64,000 nt of DNA from CAZLCK01 sp964558235 (GTDB taxonomy: Bacteria; Actinomycetota; Coriobacteriia; Coriobacteriales; CADBOM01). Location: NCBI GenBank assembly GCA_964558235.1, contig CAZLCK010000002.1, positions 1 through 64,000 of the forward strand, written 5' to 3'. This document shows positions 26,427 to 34,427 of the stretch, in pieces. How positions within the stretch are numbered: position 1 is the first letter of the stretch; the number at the start of each line of letters is the position of its first letter. The notes beneath the pieces were generated by a model, which saw nothing but the letters and a program-made list of their open reading frames with translations, made no database searches and was not told where the DNA came from. A program made the translations under genes and the position numbers.

Positions 26427-27701
26427 ATGCAAGGAAATATAAAGCCATCTCTTGAAAATGAGATCAAACTTGAATCTGAATATGTGATGCACACCTATGG
26501 TCGCAAGAATGTTGAATTTGTTGAGGGCCATGGGATGGTTTTAGTAGATGATGAAGGCAAAGAATACCTGGACTTTTTAGCGGGAATAGCTGTGCTTTCT
26601 TTGGGTCACAGCCACCCAAAGATTGTTGAAACAATACAAAATCAAGCTTCTAGGTTAATGCAGACATCCAATTATTTTTATGCTGATGGTCGTGGAGAGC
26701 TTGCAAAGATGATTAGCGAATTAATTTGTGAGCGCTCTAATACTTCGCTTGATTGGATCTATGGTTTAGGAGGATTAGAGGGTCAAAGTCAATATATGAC
26801 CTTCTTTGCTAATTCTGGTGCCGAAGCCAATGAGGGTGCTTTTAAACTTGCTAGAAGATATTCAGAAATCACTGGCTCAAAAGCAAAGACTATTCTTTTT
26901 ATGAGTGGGTCTTTCCATGGGCGAACTCTTGCAACCATTGCTGCAACTGGTCAATCTTCTAAGCAAGAATATTTCAAGCCTTTACCAGATGGCTTTCTTC
27001 AAATTGATTTTAATGATCCTGATGATTTTCTTAAGGCTTTAGATACAAAGAACAATGGCGGAGTTTGTGCTGTTGTGCTCGAATGTGTGCAGGGAGAAAG
27101 CGGAATTTGGCCATGTGATCAAGAGTATCTAAGGATGATACGATCTGAAACTTCAAAGCGTGGAATAGCTTTAATAGTAGATGAGGTTCAAACAGGCTTT
27201 TATAGATGTGGTGAGTACCCATTTGCCTTTCAGCATTATGGAATTGTTCCAGACATCATTACGATGGCCAAAGGAATTGCTGGTGGTTTTCCATGTGGTG
27301 CTTTTGCTGCTTCTAAAGAAGTTGCAAAAGCATTTCAGCCCGGAGATCACGGTTCTACTTTTGGTGGAAATCCATTAGCTATAGCAGCAGCAAAAGCAAC
27401 TATTCAGGAGATGAAAGATTCTACTATTGGAAAAAACAGTGCTGAAGTGGGAGCTTATTTAAAGAAAAAGCTTTCAGGTATGCCACTAATTAGTGAAGTG
27501 AGGGGCTTTGGCCTTATGCTTGGCGCGGAGCTTGATAAAGATATTGCCTCTCAAGTTGTTGATAGGGCCTTAGAGAGCGGTCTCGTAATCAATGCGCCCA
27601 AAGCTAATATATTGCGTTTTGTTCCGCCTTTAATTTGTACAAAAGACGATGTGGATAAGATGATATTGATTCTTCAGCCAATCCTATCTTCATTTGAATG
27701 A
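26427..27701 (+). CDS. argD: Acetylornithine aminotransferase
   Basis: 424 residues, class III PLP aminotransferase. LDFLAGIAVLSLGHSHPKIVE at the start, FANSGAEANEGAFKLARRY (PLP phosphate), FHGRTLATIAATGQ, LIVDEVQTGFYRCGEYPFAFQHYGI and the Schiff-base lysine in IITMAKGIAGGFPCGA. An extra segment SNTSLDWIYGLGGLEGQSQYM (about residues 105-126) lengthens the usual ~395. Starts 3 bp after argB with GGAGG upstream. Confidence 0.96.
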   Translation: MQGNIKPSLENEIKLESEYVMHTYGRKNVEFVEGHGMVLVDDEGKEYLDFLAGIAVLSLGHSHPKIVETIQNQASRLMQTSNYFYADGRGELAKMISELICERSNTSLDWIYGLGGLEGQSQYMTFFANSGAEANEGAFKLARRYSEITGSKAKTILFMSGSFHGRTLATIAATGQSSKQEYFKPLPDGFLQIDFNDPDDFLKALDTKNNGGVCAVVLECVQGESGIWPCDQEYLRMIRSETSKRGIALIVDEVQTGFYRCGEYPFAFQHYGIVPDIITMAKGIAGGFPCGAFAASKEVAKAFQPGDHGSTFGGNPLAIAAAKATIQEMKDSTIGKNSAEVGAYLKKKLSGMPLISEVRGFGLMLGAELDKDIASQVVDRALESGLVINAPKANILRFVPPLICTKDDVDKMILILQPILSSFE

Positions 27702-27729
27702 CCTATATGAATTGTAAGGAAATATATCA

Positions 27730-28683
27730 ATGACTACATATGATAATAACCCTCTAGCAGGTAGGGATGTTCTTAGACTGATGGATCTTACTCCAGATGA
27801 GGTCGCTTTAGTATTAGAAACTGCTGAACAACAAAAGAAAGATTGGAAAAATGGAGTTCGGCATAAGTACTATGAGGGCAAAAGTGTAGCTGTTATTTTA
27901 GAGAAGCCTTCAATGCGAACCAGAATTTCATTTGAAACTGCAATCTATAGACTGGGTGCTCATCCTGCGTTAATGGCAGACTCAAATTCTGCTTTTTCTA
28001 GGGGAGAGACTATTCAAGATACAACCCTTGTTCTTGAAAGATTTGTGGATGCAATAGTAATTAGGACATTTGAACAAAATAAGGTTGAAGAGATCGCAAA
28101 CTGGGCATCTATTCCTGTTATTAATGCTTTAACAGATAATTTTCATCCATGCCAAGTCTTAGCCGATTTACTTACAATTCGTGAGCATTTAGGTCAGTTA
28201 GCTGGTTTAAAACTTGCTTATGTGGGTGATGGAAATAATATGGCTAACACCTATATGGAAGGTGCTGCACTTTGTGGGATGGATGCAATTATTGCAACAC
28301 CTGCAGATTATGCTCCTCCTGCAAAGTATATAGAAGAATGCATGGAGGAAGCTAAGAAAAATGGTGGATCGATTCAGGTTATTACAGATCCTATAACGGC
28401 ACTATTGGATGCTGATATTGTTATTACCGATACTTGGACCTCAATGGGAGACGAAGAAGAACACGATCAAAGGCTAAACATCTTTAGAGATTACCAAATT
28501 GATCTCGAAAAGATGGCGCTAGCAAAAAGCAGTGCGATCTTCATGCATTGTTTACCAGCGCATAGAGGCGAAGAGGTCACAGATGAAGTGATGGATGGTC
28601 CACAATCTGTAATTTTTGATGAAGCTGAGAACAGACTTCATGCTCAAAAAGCATTGTTATCTCTTGTGTTAGCAAATGAATGA
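27730..28683 (+). CDS. argF: Ornithine carbamoyltransferase
   Basis: 317 residues. Carbamoyl phosphate + ornithine to citrulline. The carbamoyl-phosphate loop reads KPSMRTRISFE (family S-x-R-T-R), with HPCQVLADLLTI, YVGDGNNMANT, ADIVITDTWTSMGDEEE and the ornithine-binding FMHCLPAHRGEEV. The position in a biosynthetic operon favours anabolic argF over a catabolic arcB. Confidence 0.95.
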   Translation: MTTYDNNPLAGRDVLRLMDLTPDEVALVLETAEQQKKDWKNGVRHKYYEGKSVAVILEKPSMRTRISFETAIYRLGAHPALMADSNSAFSRGETIQDTTLVLERFVDAIVIRTFEQNKVEEIANWASIPVINALTDNFHPCQVLADLLTIREHLGQLAGLKLAYVGDGNNMANTYMEGAALCGMDAIIATPADYAPPAKYIEECMEEAKKNGGSIQVITDPITALLDADIVITDTWTSMGDEEEHDQRLNIFRDYQIDLEKMALAKSSAIFMHCLPAHRGEEVTDEVMDGPQSVIFDEAENRLHAQKALLSLVLANE

Positions 28684-28703
28684 TAGTTTGAAAAGAGGAA
28701 GCA

Positions 28704-29135
28704 GTGAGCAAGAGGCGTGATAGACATTTTGCGATGAGGCAAATTGTCAGGGAACAAAATGTGCGAACCCAGCAAGAATTAGCCGATGCTTTACAAGGCC
28801 TAGGATATGAGTGCACACAAGCAACAATTTCAAGGGATATTGTTGATGTAGGACTCAAAAAGGCATCAGATGGCACCTATGTTTTGCAAGAGGATTTAAT
28901 CTTAAAAAAGATGATCAGCGAAATGCTTATTAATGCTGAGCAAATTGATAAGTTTTTGGTTATTAAAGTTTTGCCCGGCACTGCATCTGGAGTTGCAGCA
29001 GCAATTGATGGAGCTGACTTTGAAGATATTGTTGGTACCGTTGCAGGAGATGATACTATCTTTGTTTTGTGTAGGGGAGAAGAGAAAGCTTCGGATTTAG
29101 CTAATTTGATTGTAAGAATGAGCGGAGACAAATAG
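28704..29135 (+). CDS. argR: Arginine repressor
   Basis: 143 residues. N-terminal winged helix with RREFAMRQIVREQNVRTQQELADAL-like layout (residues 3-30) and CTQATISRDIVDVGLKKA recognition helix; C-terminal oligomerisation and arginine-binding domain with LPGTASGVAAAIDGADFEDIVGTVAGDDTIFVLCR. GTG start at 28704 with GAGGAAG upstream. As in other actinobacteria it sits inside the operon it should regulate, giving autoregulation. Confidence 0.95.
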   Translation: MSKRRDRHFAMRQIVREQNVRTQQELADALQGLGYECTQATISRDIVDVGLKKASDGTYVLQEDLILKKMISEMLINAEQIDKFLVIKVLPGTASGVAAAIDGADFEDIVGTVAGDDTIFVLCRGEEKASDLANLIVRMSGDK

Positions 29136-29170
29136 TCTTTCGAGTTTAAATTATTACATGTAAATCTCTG

Positions 29171-29213
29171 TGATAACTATCCAAAAATACTTCGGATAGT
29201 TTATAAGTTATCA
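29171..29213 (+). promoter_or_regulatory. Overlapping inverted repeats upstream of argG
   Basis: AACTATCC (29175-29182) pairs with GGATAGTT (29194-29201) over an 11-nt loop; alternatively TGATAACT (29171-29178) pairs with AGTTATCA (29206-29213). The two pairings share bases and exclude one another, as in an attenuator or operator. They lie in the 139-bp argR-argG space, the largest inside the arg run, so argGH may have its own control. Confidence 0.5.
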
Positions 29214-29274
29214 ACTGGGCAACTAGCTTTTACAGATAATATCTTTTATTCGTTTGCGAAGGGAGCGAATCAAT

Positions 29275-30477
29275 ATGAGTAAGGAAAAGGTTGTATTAGC
29301 GTATTCCGGAGGTCTTGACACTTCTGTATGCATCAGATGGTTAATGGATGTTAAAGATTTGGATGTAATCTGCGTTGCTGGAGATGTGGGACAAGAGAGA
29401 GACGACCTTGAAGCGGTTCGCGAAAAGGCGCTTAAGATCGGTGCAATTGAGTCGATAGTTGTCGATATGCGCGAAGAGTTCTGTAATGAATTTTTAGATA
29501 AGGCAATATTTGCAAACGCAATGTATGAGAACAAGTATCCTTTGCTTTCAGCGCTTTCACGACCTGTTATTGTTAAGCATCTTGTTGAAGCTGCTCATAA
29601 GTATGGCGCAAAGTACATTGCACATGGATGTACAGGTAAAGGAAATGATCAAGTTCGTTTTGAAGTTGGTATCCGTGCACTCGATCCATCTATTGAGATA
29701 ATCGCCCCTGTTCGCGAGTGGGATTTGCGTACTCGTGATGAAGAGATGGATTGGGCAGAAGCACATGGCGTTCCTGTACCAACAACTAAGAAGTCTCCAT
29801 ACTCAATCGATGACAATCTATGGGGTCGTGCAATTGAGTGTGGAGTTTTAGAGGATCCATGGAATCTTCCTCCAGATGATATCTATACAATGACAGTTGA
29901 TCCAAAGGATGCTCCTGATGCCGAGGAGATTGTTGAACTTGAATTTGAACATGGTCGTCCAAGTGCAATCAATGGCGAGAAGATGACAATTCATCAAATC
30001 ATATTAAAGATGAATGAGATTGCGGGACGCAATGGATATGGTCGTATCGACATGATTGAGAATAGGCTTGTTGGTGTTAAGTCGAGGGAGTGCTATGAGC
30101 AACCAGGTGCGCTTTCTATAATCAAAGCTCACAAAGCATTAGAGGATATGTGTCTAGAGCGCGAAACTCTTCACTACAAGTTAAAGCTTGAGTATGATTG
30201 GGCGACACTTGTCTACAACGGACTATGGTATTCACCACTAAAAAACGCTATGGATGCATTTATTGCATACACACAGGAATCAATTAACGGTGTTGTAAGG
30301 CTTAGTTTCTACAAGGGAACTTGTACGGTCACAGGTTGCAAAAGTGATGATTCTCTATATGATTACAGCCTAGCAACTTATGATAAGGCCGACTCCTTTA
30401 ATCATGATGCTTCTGCTGGATTTATCGAGCTTTTTGGCCTTCCGACAAAGGTGTGGGCTTCTAAGAGGAGGAAATAG
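29275..30477 (+). CDS. argG: Argininosuccinate synthase
   Basis: 400 residues from the ATG at 29275, which follows GGGAG by 7 nt; an earlier start would add seven non-conserved residues. ATP-pyrophosphatase P-loop VLAYSGGLDTSVCIRWL; AHGCTGKGNDQVRFE; IDDNLWGRAIECGVLEDPW; IIKAHKALEDM. Condenses citrulline and aspartate with ATP. Overlaps argH by one base (TAG/GTG). Confidence 0.97.
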   Translation: MSKEKVVLAYSGGLDTSVCIRWLMDVKDLDVICVAGDVGQERDDLEAVREKALKIGAIESIVVDMREEFCNEFLDKAIFANAMYENKYPLLSALSRPVIVKHLVEAAHKYGAKYIAHGCTGKGNDQVRFEVGIRALDPSIEIIAPVREWDLRTRDEEMDWAEAHGVPVPTTKKSPYSIDDNLWGRAIECGVLEDPWNLPPDDIYTMTVDPKDAPDAEEIVELEFEHGRPSAINGEKMTIHQIILKMNEIAGRNGYGRIDMIENRLVGVKSRECYEQPGALSIIKAHKALEDMCLERETLHYKLKLEYDWATLVYNGLWYSPLKNAMDAFIAYTQESINGVVRLSFYKGTCTVTGCKSDDSLYDYSLATYDKADSFNHDASAGFIELFGLPTKVWASKRRK

Positions 30478-31871
30478 TGAGCGATGCCTTATGGGGCGGA
30501 AGGTTTGAAGCTAAGCCCGAAGAATTTACGCAATCTTTTGGCGCATCACTTTTCGTCGATAAGCGAATGTGGCGAAGTGATATTAAAGCCTCTAAAGCAC
30601 ATGCAAAGATGTTAGGCAGGCAAGGTATTATCTCTGCTGAAGACGTCGAAGCGATCCTTGCTGGTTTAGATGATATTGCTGCTGAGATTGATGCTGGCAC
30701 TTTCGTTTTTGATGTCAACGATGAAGATATCCATATGGCTGTTGAAGCTGAGTTAACTCGAAAGATTGGCTCAGCTGGAGGTCGTCTTCATACTGCTAGG
30801 AGCAGAAATGATCAGGTTGCAACTGATACGCGTTTATACGTTAAAGAGGTGCTTCAGAATCTTTTAGTAAAGATTGTTGATCTTCAAGAAGCACTCTATA
30901 AGCAGGCAAAGGATAATTTTGGCGTTGTAATGCCAGGCTATACACATATGCAGCGTGCACAACCTGTGCTCTTTTCGCATCACTTGCTCGCTTATTTTTG
31001 GATGTTTGCCAGAGATTTTGAACGTGTAAAGATGGCGCTAAATTCTACTGACAGACTTCCTTTAGGAAGCGCCGCTTTAGCTGGCACAACATATCCGCTC
31101 GATAGACAATATGTCGCTGATGAACTTGGATTTAGCGAAGTAATTCCCAATTCTATGGACGCAGTCTCTGACAGAGACTTTTTGCTAGACAGCAACTACG
31201 CCTGTAGCGTAGGGATGATTCATCTCTCTAGGCTTTGCGAGGAGCTCATCTATTGGTCTAGTAGTGAATTTGGATTTGTTACGATGTCAGATTCTTATTC
31301 AACTGGCTCTTCGATTATGCCTCAGAAGAAAAATCCAGATTTTGCTGAGCTAATTCGCGGTAAAAGCGGTCGAGTTGTAGGGGATTTGGTTGCTCTTCTT
31401 ATAACTTTAAAGTCTTTACCTCTTTGCTATAACAAAGATATGCAAGAAGACAAAGAGGGCGCCTTTGATGCTTTAGATACTTTTGCTGATTCTCTTCATT
31501 GTATGACTGGTATGATCTCTACAATTGTTGTCAATGAAGAAAAGATGACTGAAGCTGCCCATGGTGGATTTATGGCTGCAACTGATTTAGCAGACTATCT
31601 TGTTGGCAAGGGTGTTGCATTTAGAGAGGCTCATAACATCATCGGCAAACTCGTTTTAGAATGCGAAAAGCAGGGGAGGACTTTACAATCATTTTCAGTT
31701 GATGAGCTTAAGCAACATTGTGAGTTATTTGATGAGGATGCTTTAGAAGCTCTTAATATCAACAATATTGTTGCAAAGCGTACAACTGAGGGTGGAACCG
31801 GAAATAGCGCTGTTGAAGAGCAGATGAAAAAGTGCGAAGCAGTTTTAATTCAGGAGAAGGCCGAGCTGTAA
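30477..31871 (+). CDS. argH: Argininosuccinate lyase
   Basis: 464 residues. Splits argininosuccinate into arginine and fumarate. Starts LWGGRFEAKPEEFTQSF; HTARSRNDQVATDTRLYV; PGYTHMQRAQPVLFSHHLLAY; fumarase-superfamily signature GSSIMPQKKNPDFAEL with the catalytic Ser. GTG start, overlapping the argG stop, with AGGAGG ahead. Last gene of the arginine run. Confidence 0.97.
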   Translation: MSDALWGGRFEAKPEEFTQSFGASLFVDKRMWRSDIKASKAHAKMLGRQGIISAEDVEAILAGLDDIAAEIDAGTFVFDVNDEDIHMAVEAELTRKIGSAGGRLHTARSRNDQVATDTRLYVKEVLQNLLVKIVDLQEALYKQAKDNFGVVMPGYTHMQRAQPVLFSHHLLAYFWMFARDFERVKMALNSTDRLPLGSAALAGTTYPLDRQYVADELGFSEVIPNSMDAVSDRDFLLDSNYACSVGMIHLSRLCEELIYWSSSEFGFVTMSDSYSTGSSIMPQKKNPDFAELIRGKSGRVVGDLVALLITLKSLPLCYNKDMQEDKEGAFDALDTFADSLHCMTGMISTIVVNEEKMTEAAHGGFMAATDLADYLVGKGVAFREAHNIIGKLVLECEKQGRTLQSFSVDELKQHCELFDEDALEALNINNIVAKRTTEGGTGNSAVEEQMKKCEAVLIQEKAEL

Positions 31872-31892
31872 ACCTTATGTGAAATTACACGT

Positions 31893-31960
31893 AAAAAAGA
31901 GGAGGGGAGTGCAAACTTCGATCTGGATCAATGTTGATCCAATTTCATGTTTGCACTCCC
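31893..31960 (-). terminator. Branched terminator between argH and the nitroreductase gene
   Basis: A 12-bp perfect stem, GGGAGTGCAAAC (31905-31916) with GTTTGCACTCCC (31949-31960), encloses a second hairpin GGATCAA-TG-TTGATCC (31925-31940). On the minus strand the outer stem is followed by CTCCTC and then TTTTTT (31898-31893), so it works as a terminator for the nitroreductase message; on the plus strand no T-run follows. Confidence 0.75.
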
Positions 31961-31985
31961 GAATAATATTGCATAAGGGTTAAAA

Positions 31986-32513
31986 TTACTCGACCCAGTT
32001 AACCTTGATGTTCTGTTTGATCTCTCGCTCAGAAAACTCATTAGCAGAAATTCCAATGCCAATAGATGACAAAATGGTGTAGCCCTTTGGGATATTTAGA
32101 CGCTCAATAAGCTCTGGTTGCTCTTTTAGCTTCTTTATATATCCCCAAAGGAAAATGCTTCCAAGACCCATATCGGTTGCTTGCAAAAGCATATTTTCAA
32201 TAGCGCATCCAATATTGCAATATTCAATGCTGTCCTCAGATGGACCAGTAGCACTCAAAATGATTAGTGCAGAAACGCCGTAGGTTGGATCTCCCAGCGT
32301 TCCATCTTTTTTAGGGAACATACAAGATGAACGGATATCATCTAGCAATTGTTTATTGCTCACTACAGTTATGTGAGTCTTCGTGTAATCCGCGAGGGCG
32401 GTAGGTGCAATCTGAGCAGCATCAACGATCTTTTGTAATTGTTCTTTTGTTACTTCACCATTTAAATATGATCTGCATGAAACACGTCGTTTTAGGACTT
32501 TTTCAAATTCCAT
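31986..32513 (-). CDS. Nitroreductase family protein
   Basis: 175 residues. FMN-binding nitroreductase fold: RRVSCRSYLNGEVTKEQLQKIVDAAQIAPTALADYT at the start (FMN phosphate by R-R-S-R-x-Y), IGCAIENMLLQATDMGLGSIFLWGYIKKL, and a C-terminal PKGYTILSSIGIGISAN. Uses NAD(P)H to reduce flavin or aromatic/quinone acceptors; natural substrate unknown. GGGAG lies upstream of the ATG. It and the FAD reductase at 32599 are on the same strand 85 bp apart and may be co-expressed. Confidence 0.88.
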   Translation of the reverse strand: MEFEKVLKRRVSCRSYLNGEVTKEQLQKIVDAAQIAPTALADYTKTHITVVSNKQLLDDIRSSCMFPKKDGTLGDPTYGVSALIILSATGPSEDSIEYCNIGCAIENMLLQATDMGLGSIFLWGYIKKLKEQPELIERLNIPKGYTILSSIGIGISANEFSEREIKQNIKVNWVE

Positions 32514-32598
32514 AATTCGCTCCCATTGTATATTTCTGTTTCACTTGGCCAATTGCTCTTTCGGGCTTAATTCTAGTCTCTAATTGTTAGGAGTAACT

Positions 32599-34224
32599 TT
32601 AATTATTTGGAGTAACGCCTAAAATCTCTTCAACCATTAAAATTGGTAGGGTAATACAGGTCATTCCAATGCTCATTCCACAAACACTAAAGTTGTAGAT
32701 GTTTCCATAGACATCTCCGGTCATAATTCCAACGTTATAAAGTCCAGGAATTGGGTTGTCATTCTCGTCGCAGACCTCATTATGTAAGCTAGTACGAAGA
32801 CCGCCATAGATGCTTAGCCAAGAGCCATCTGTAATAACGTTGTACTTTGCAGCATAGAATGGTGCTTTGCGAATCGGAGCAAGATGAGCCTTATTCTTGT
32901 GGTATTCCTCATCAATTCCGGTGTCACAATAATGGTTGTAGCGTTCGATTGTCGATAGAGCATTATCGACATCGATGCCCCCTATCTGCTCAAGAGCCTC
33001 TCTTAGGGTATCTGCTTTTACGAATGTCCCCTTTTCAACTTCAGCCTCAATCTGGCGGACAATCTCCTCTGGTGGCCATGGCTTTGGACCGTTGTCACCC
33101 TCGTAGCTAACTCCAAAGTCTTCCCATTCATCATAGAAGTATGGGTAGTCAGCATCCCAAACATAGAAGATATTTTGATTTGGCTGATAAAGATCCATCC
33201 ATGCACCATAGGCGCAGGTTGTATCTTCATTCATGAAGCGGTCGCCGCGCTCGTTTAGATTGATTCCTTGGAAGTTACTCATAGATTGCTGATGGGGGAC
33301 AGGTCCGAGTAGGTCTAATTGTGGAACATTTGGATATGTACGTTGCCAAGCAGCTCCAGCCCAAAGACCCATCTTTTGACCATCGCCAGTCATAACACCG
33401 CCAAAAACAAGCTCGTTATCGTAGTTCTTTGGGTTCTTTCCGTAGTATTGAACAACCTCTGGGGAATATTTAGCAACCATGTCTATGTCATTGGAAAAAT
33501 CTCCAGTAGCAAGAACAACAGCCTTATGTCCGATGTACTTTACATAGGAGTCATCTTCGCGCTGTGCGACTGCTCCTATAACACGGCCAGAGTCATCTTT
33601 CACTAGGTATTTAGCAACAACCTTATAATCGATCTTCACTCCATTTTCGATAGCTTTTTTCTCTAAAACCTTCATCACAAGACGCTGTCCAGCCTTTGCT
33701 CCATTTGTAATTCCATCTCCTATCCATCCATGCGAAGAAGGAACTTGAGTGTAAGCGCCATCAACGTCTCTAAATGGGGCTTCTAGAGTTGTCTCATACC
33801 CAGCCTCTTCCATCATATCGATAAGCCAGTCCATGGTTCTAGCCGAGTTATCAATCCATCTCCACCACTTTGCAACATCCACACGTCCACCATTGTTGGC
33901 AATTTCTTGTTTAATGCGAGCTTTTTCAGACTCACCATCAAATGTTATTCCACGGCGTTTTTGAACCTTTGTACCCCAGCCGCAGTTTGATCCACCTCTG
34001 CTAATTGGGCGAGAACTTGCAGCAAAAAGTCTTACATCTGCACCAAGTTCACTAGCTTTTGTCGCTGTGACAAATCCAGAGACACCACCTCCGATAACTA
34101 AAATTTCAGACTCGAATGTTTCGACGATTTGACTTTCTGGAACTTCGGCTGGAGGAATCTCAAAATTCCATTTGGTATTGCGATACTTTTCGGCGTCCAA
34201 AATAAATTCATTGTTTTGAGACAT
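32599..34224 (-). CDS. FAD-dependent fumarate-reductase-like oxidoreductase
   Basis: 541 residues from the ATG at 34224 (AGGAG 8 nt upstream; a second ATG two codons earlier is too near it). FAD fold ESEILVIGGGVSGFVTATKASELGADV, substrate-side RGGSNCGWGTKVQKRRG, and a C-terminal GGLRTSLHNEVCDENDNPIPGLYNVGIMTGD matching the flavoprotein family of fumarate/urocanate/3-oxosteroid reductases. No Tat or Sec signal, haem or FMN-binding domain is present, so it is probably cytoplasmic and receives electrons from a separate donor. Many anaerobic gut Coriobacteriia carry such proteins for alternative electron acceptors; the acceptor here is unknown. Confidence 0.85.
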   Translation of the reverse strand: MSQNNEFILDAEKYRNTKWNFEIPPAEVPESQIVETFESEILVIGGGVSGFVTATKASELGADVRLFAASSRPISRGGSNCGWGTKVQKRRGITFDGESEKARIKQEIANNGGRVDVAKWWRWIDNSARTMDWLIDMMEEAGYETTLEAPFRDVDGAYTQVPSSHGWIGDGITNGAKAGQRLVMKVLEKKAIENGVKIDYKVVAKYLVKDDSGRVIGAVAQREDDSYVKYIGHKAVVLATGDFSNDIDMVAKYSPEVVQYYGKNPKNYDNELVFGGVMTGDGQKMGLWAGAAWQRTYPNVPQLDLLGPVPHQQSMSNFQGINLNERGDRFMNEDTTCAYGAWMDLYQPNQNIFYVWDADYPYFYDEWEDFGVSYEGDNGPKPWPPEEIVRQIEAEVEKGTFVKADTLREALEQIGGIDVDNALSTIERYNHYCDTGIDEEYHKNKAHLAPIRKAPFYAAKYNVITDGSWLSIYGGLRTSLHNEVCDENDNPIPGLYNVGIMTGDVYGNIYNFSVCGMSIGMTCITLPILMVEEILGVTPNN

Positions 34225-34427
34225 GACCATTTCTCCTATTGATCGAACTTGCTCAACAAAACTTTTAGCACTTAGTAAACGAATTAACTAAAGTTCAAAT
34301 CTGTCTAATTTCAAACACTTATTAGATTATACTGTCCGCCGCTTGTGTTTGTAGAATGTAATTAAATAACTATTGATTTTGTTAATATGTAGATTAGTAG
34401 AATTTATTGAGGAAGAGAGGCTAATAA

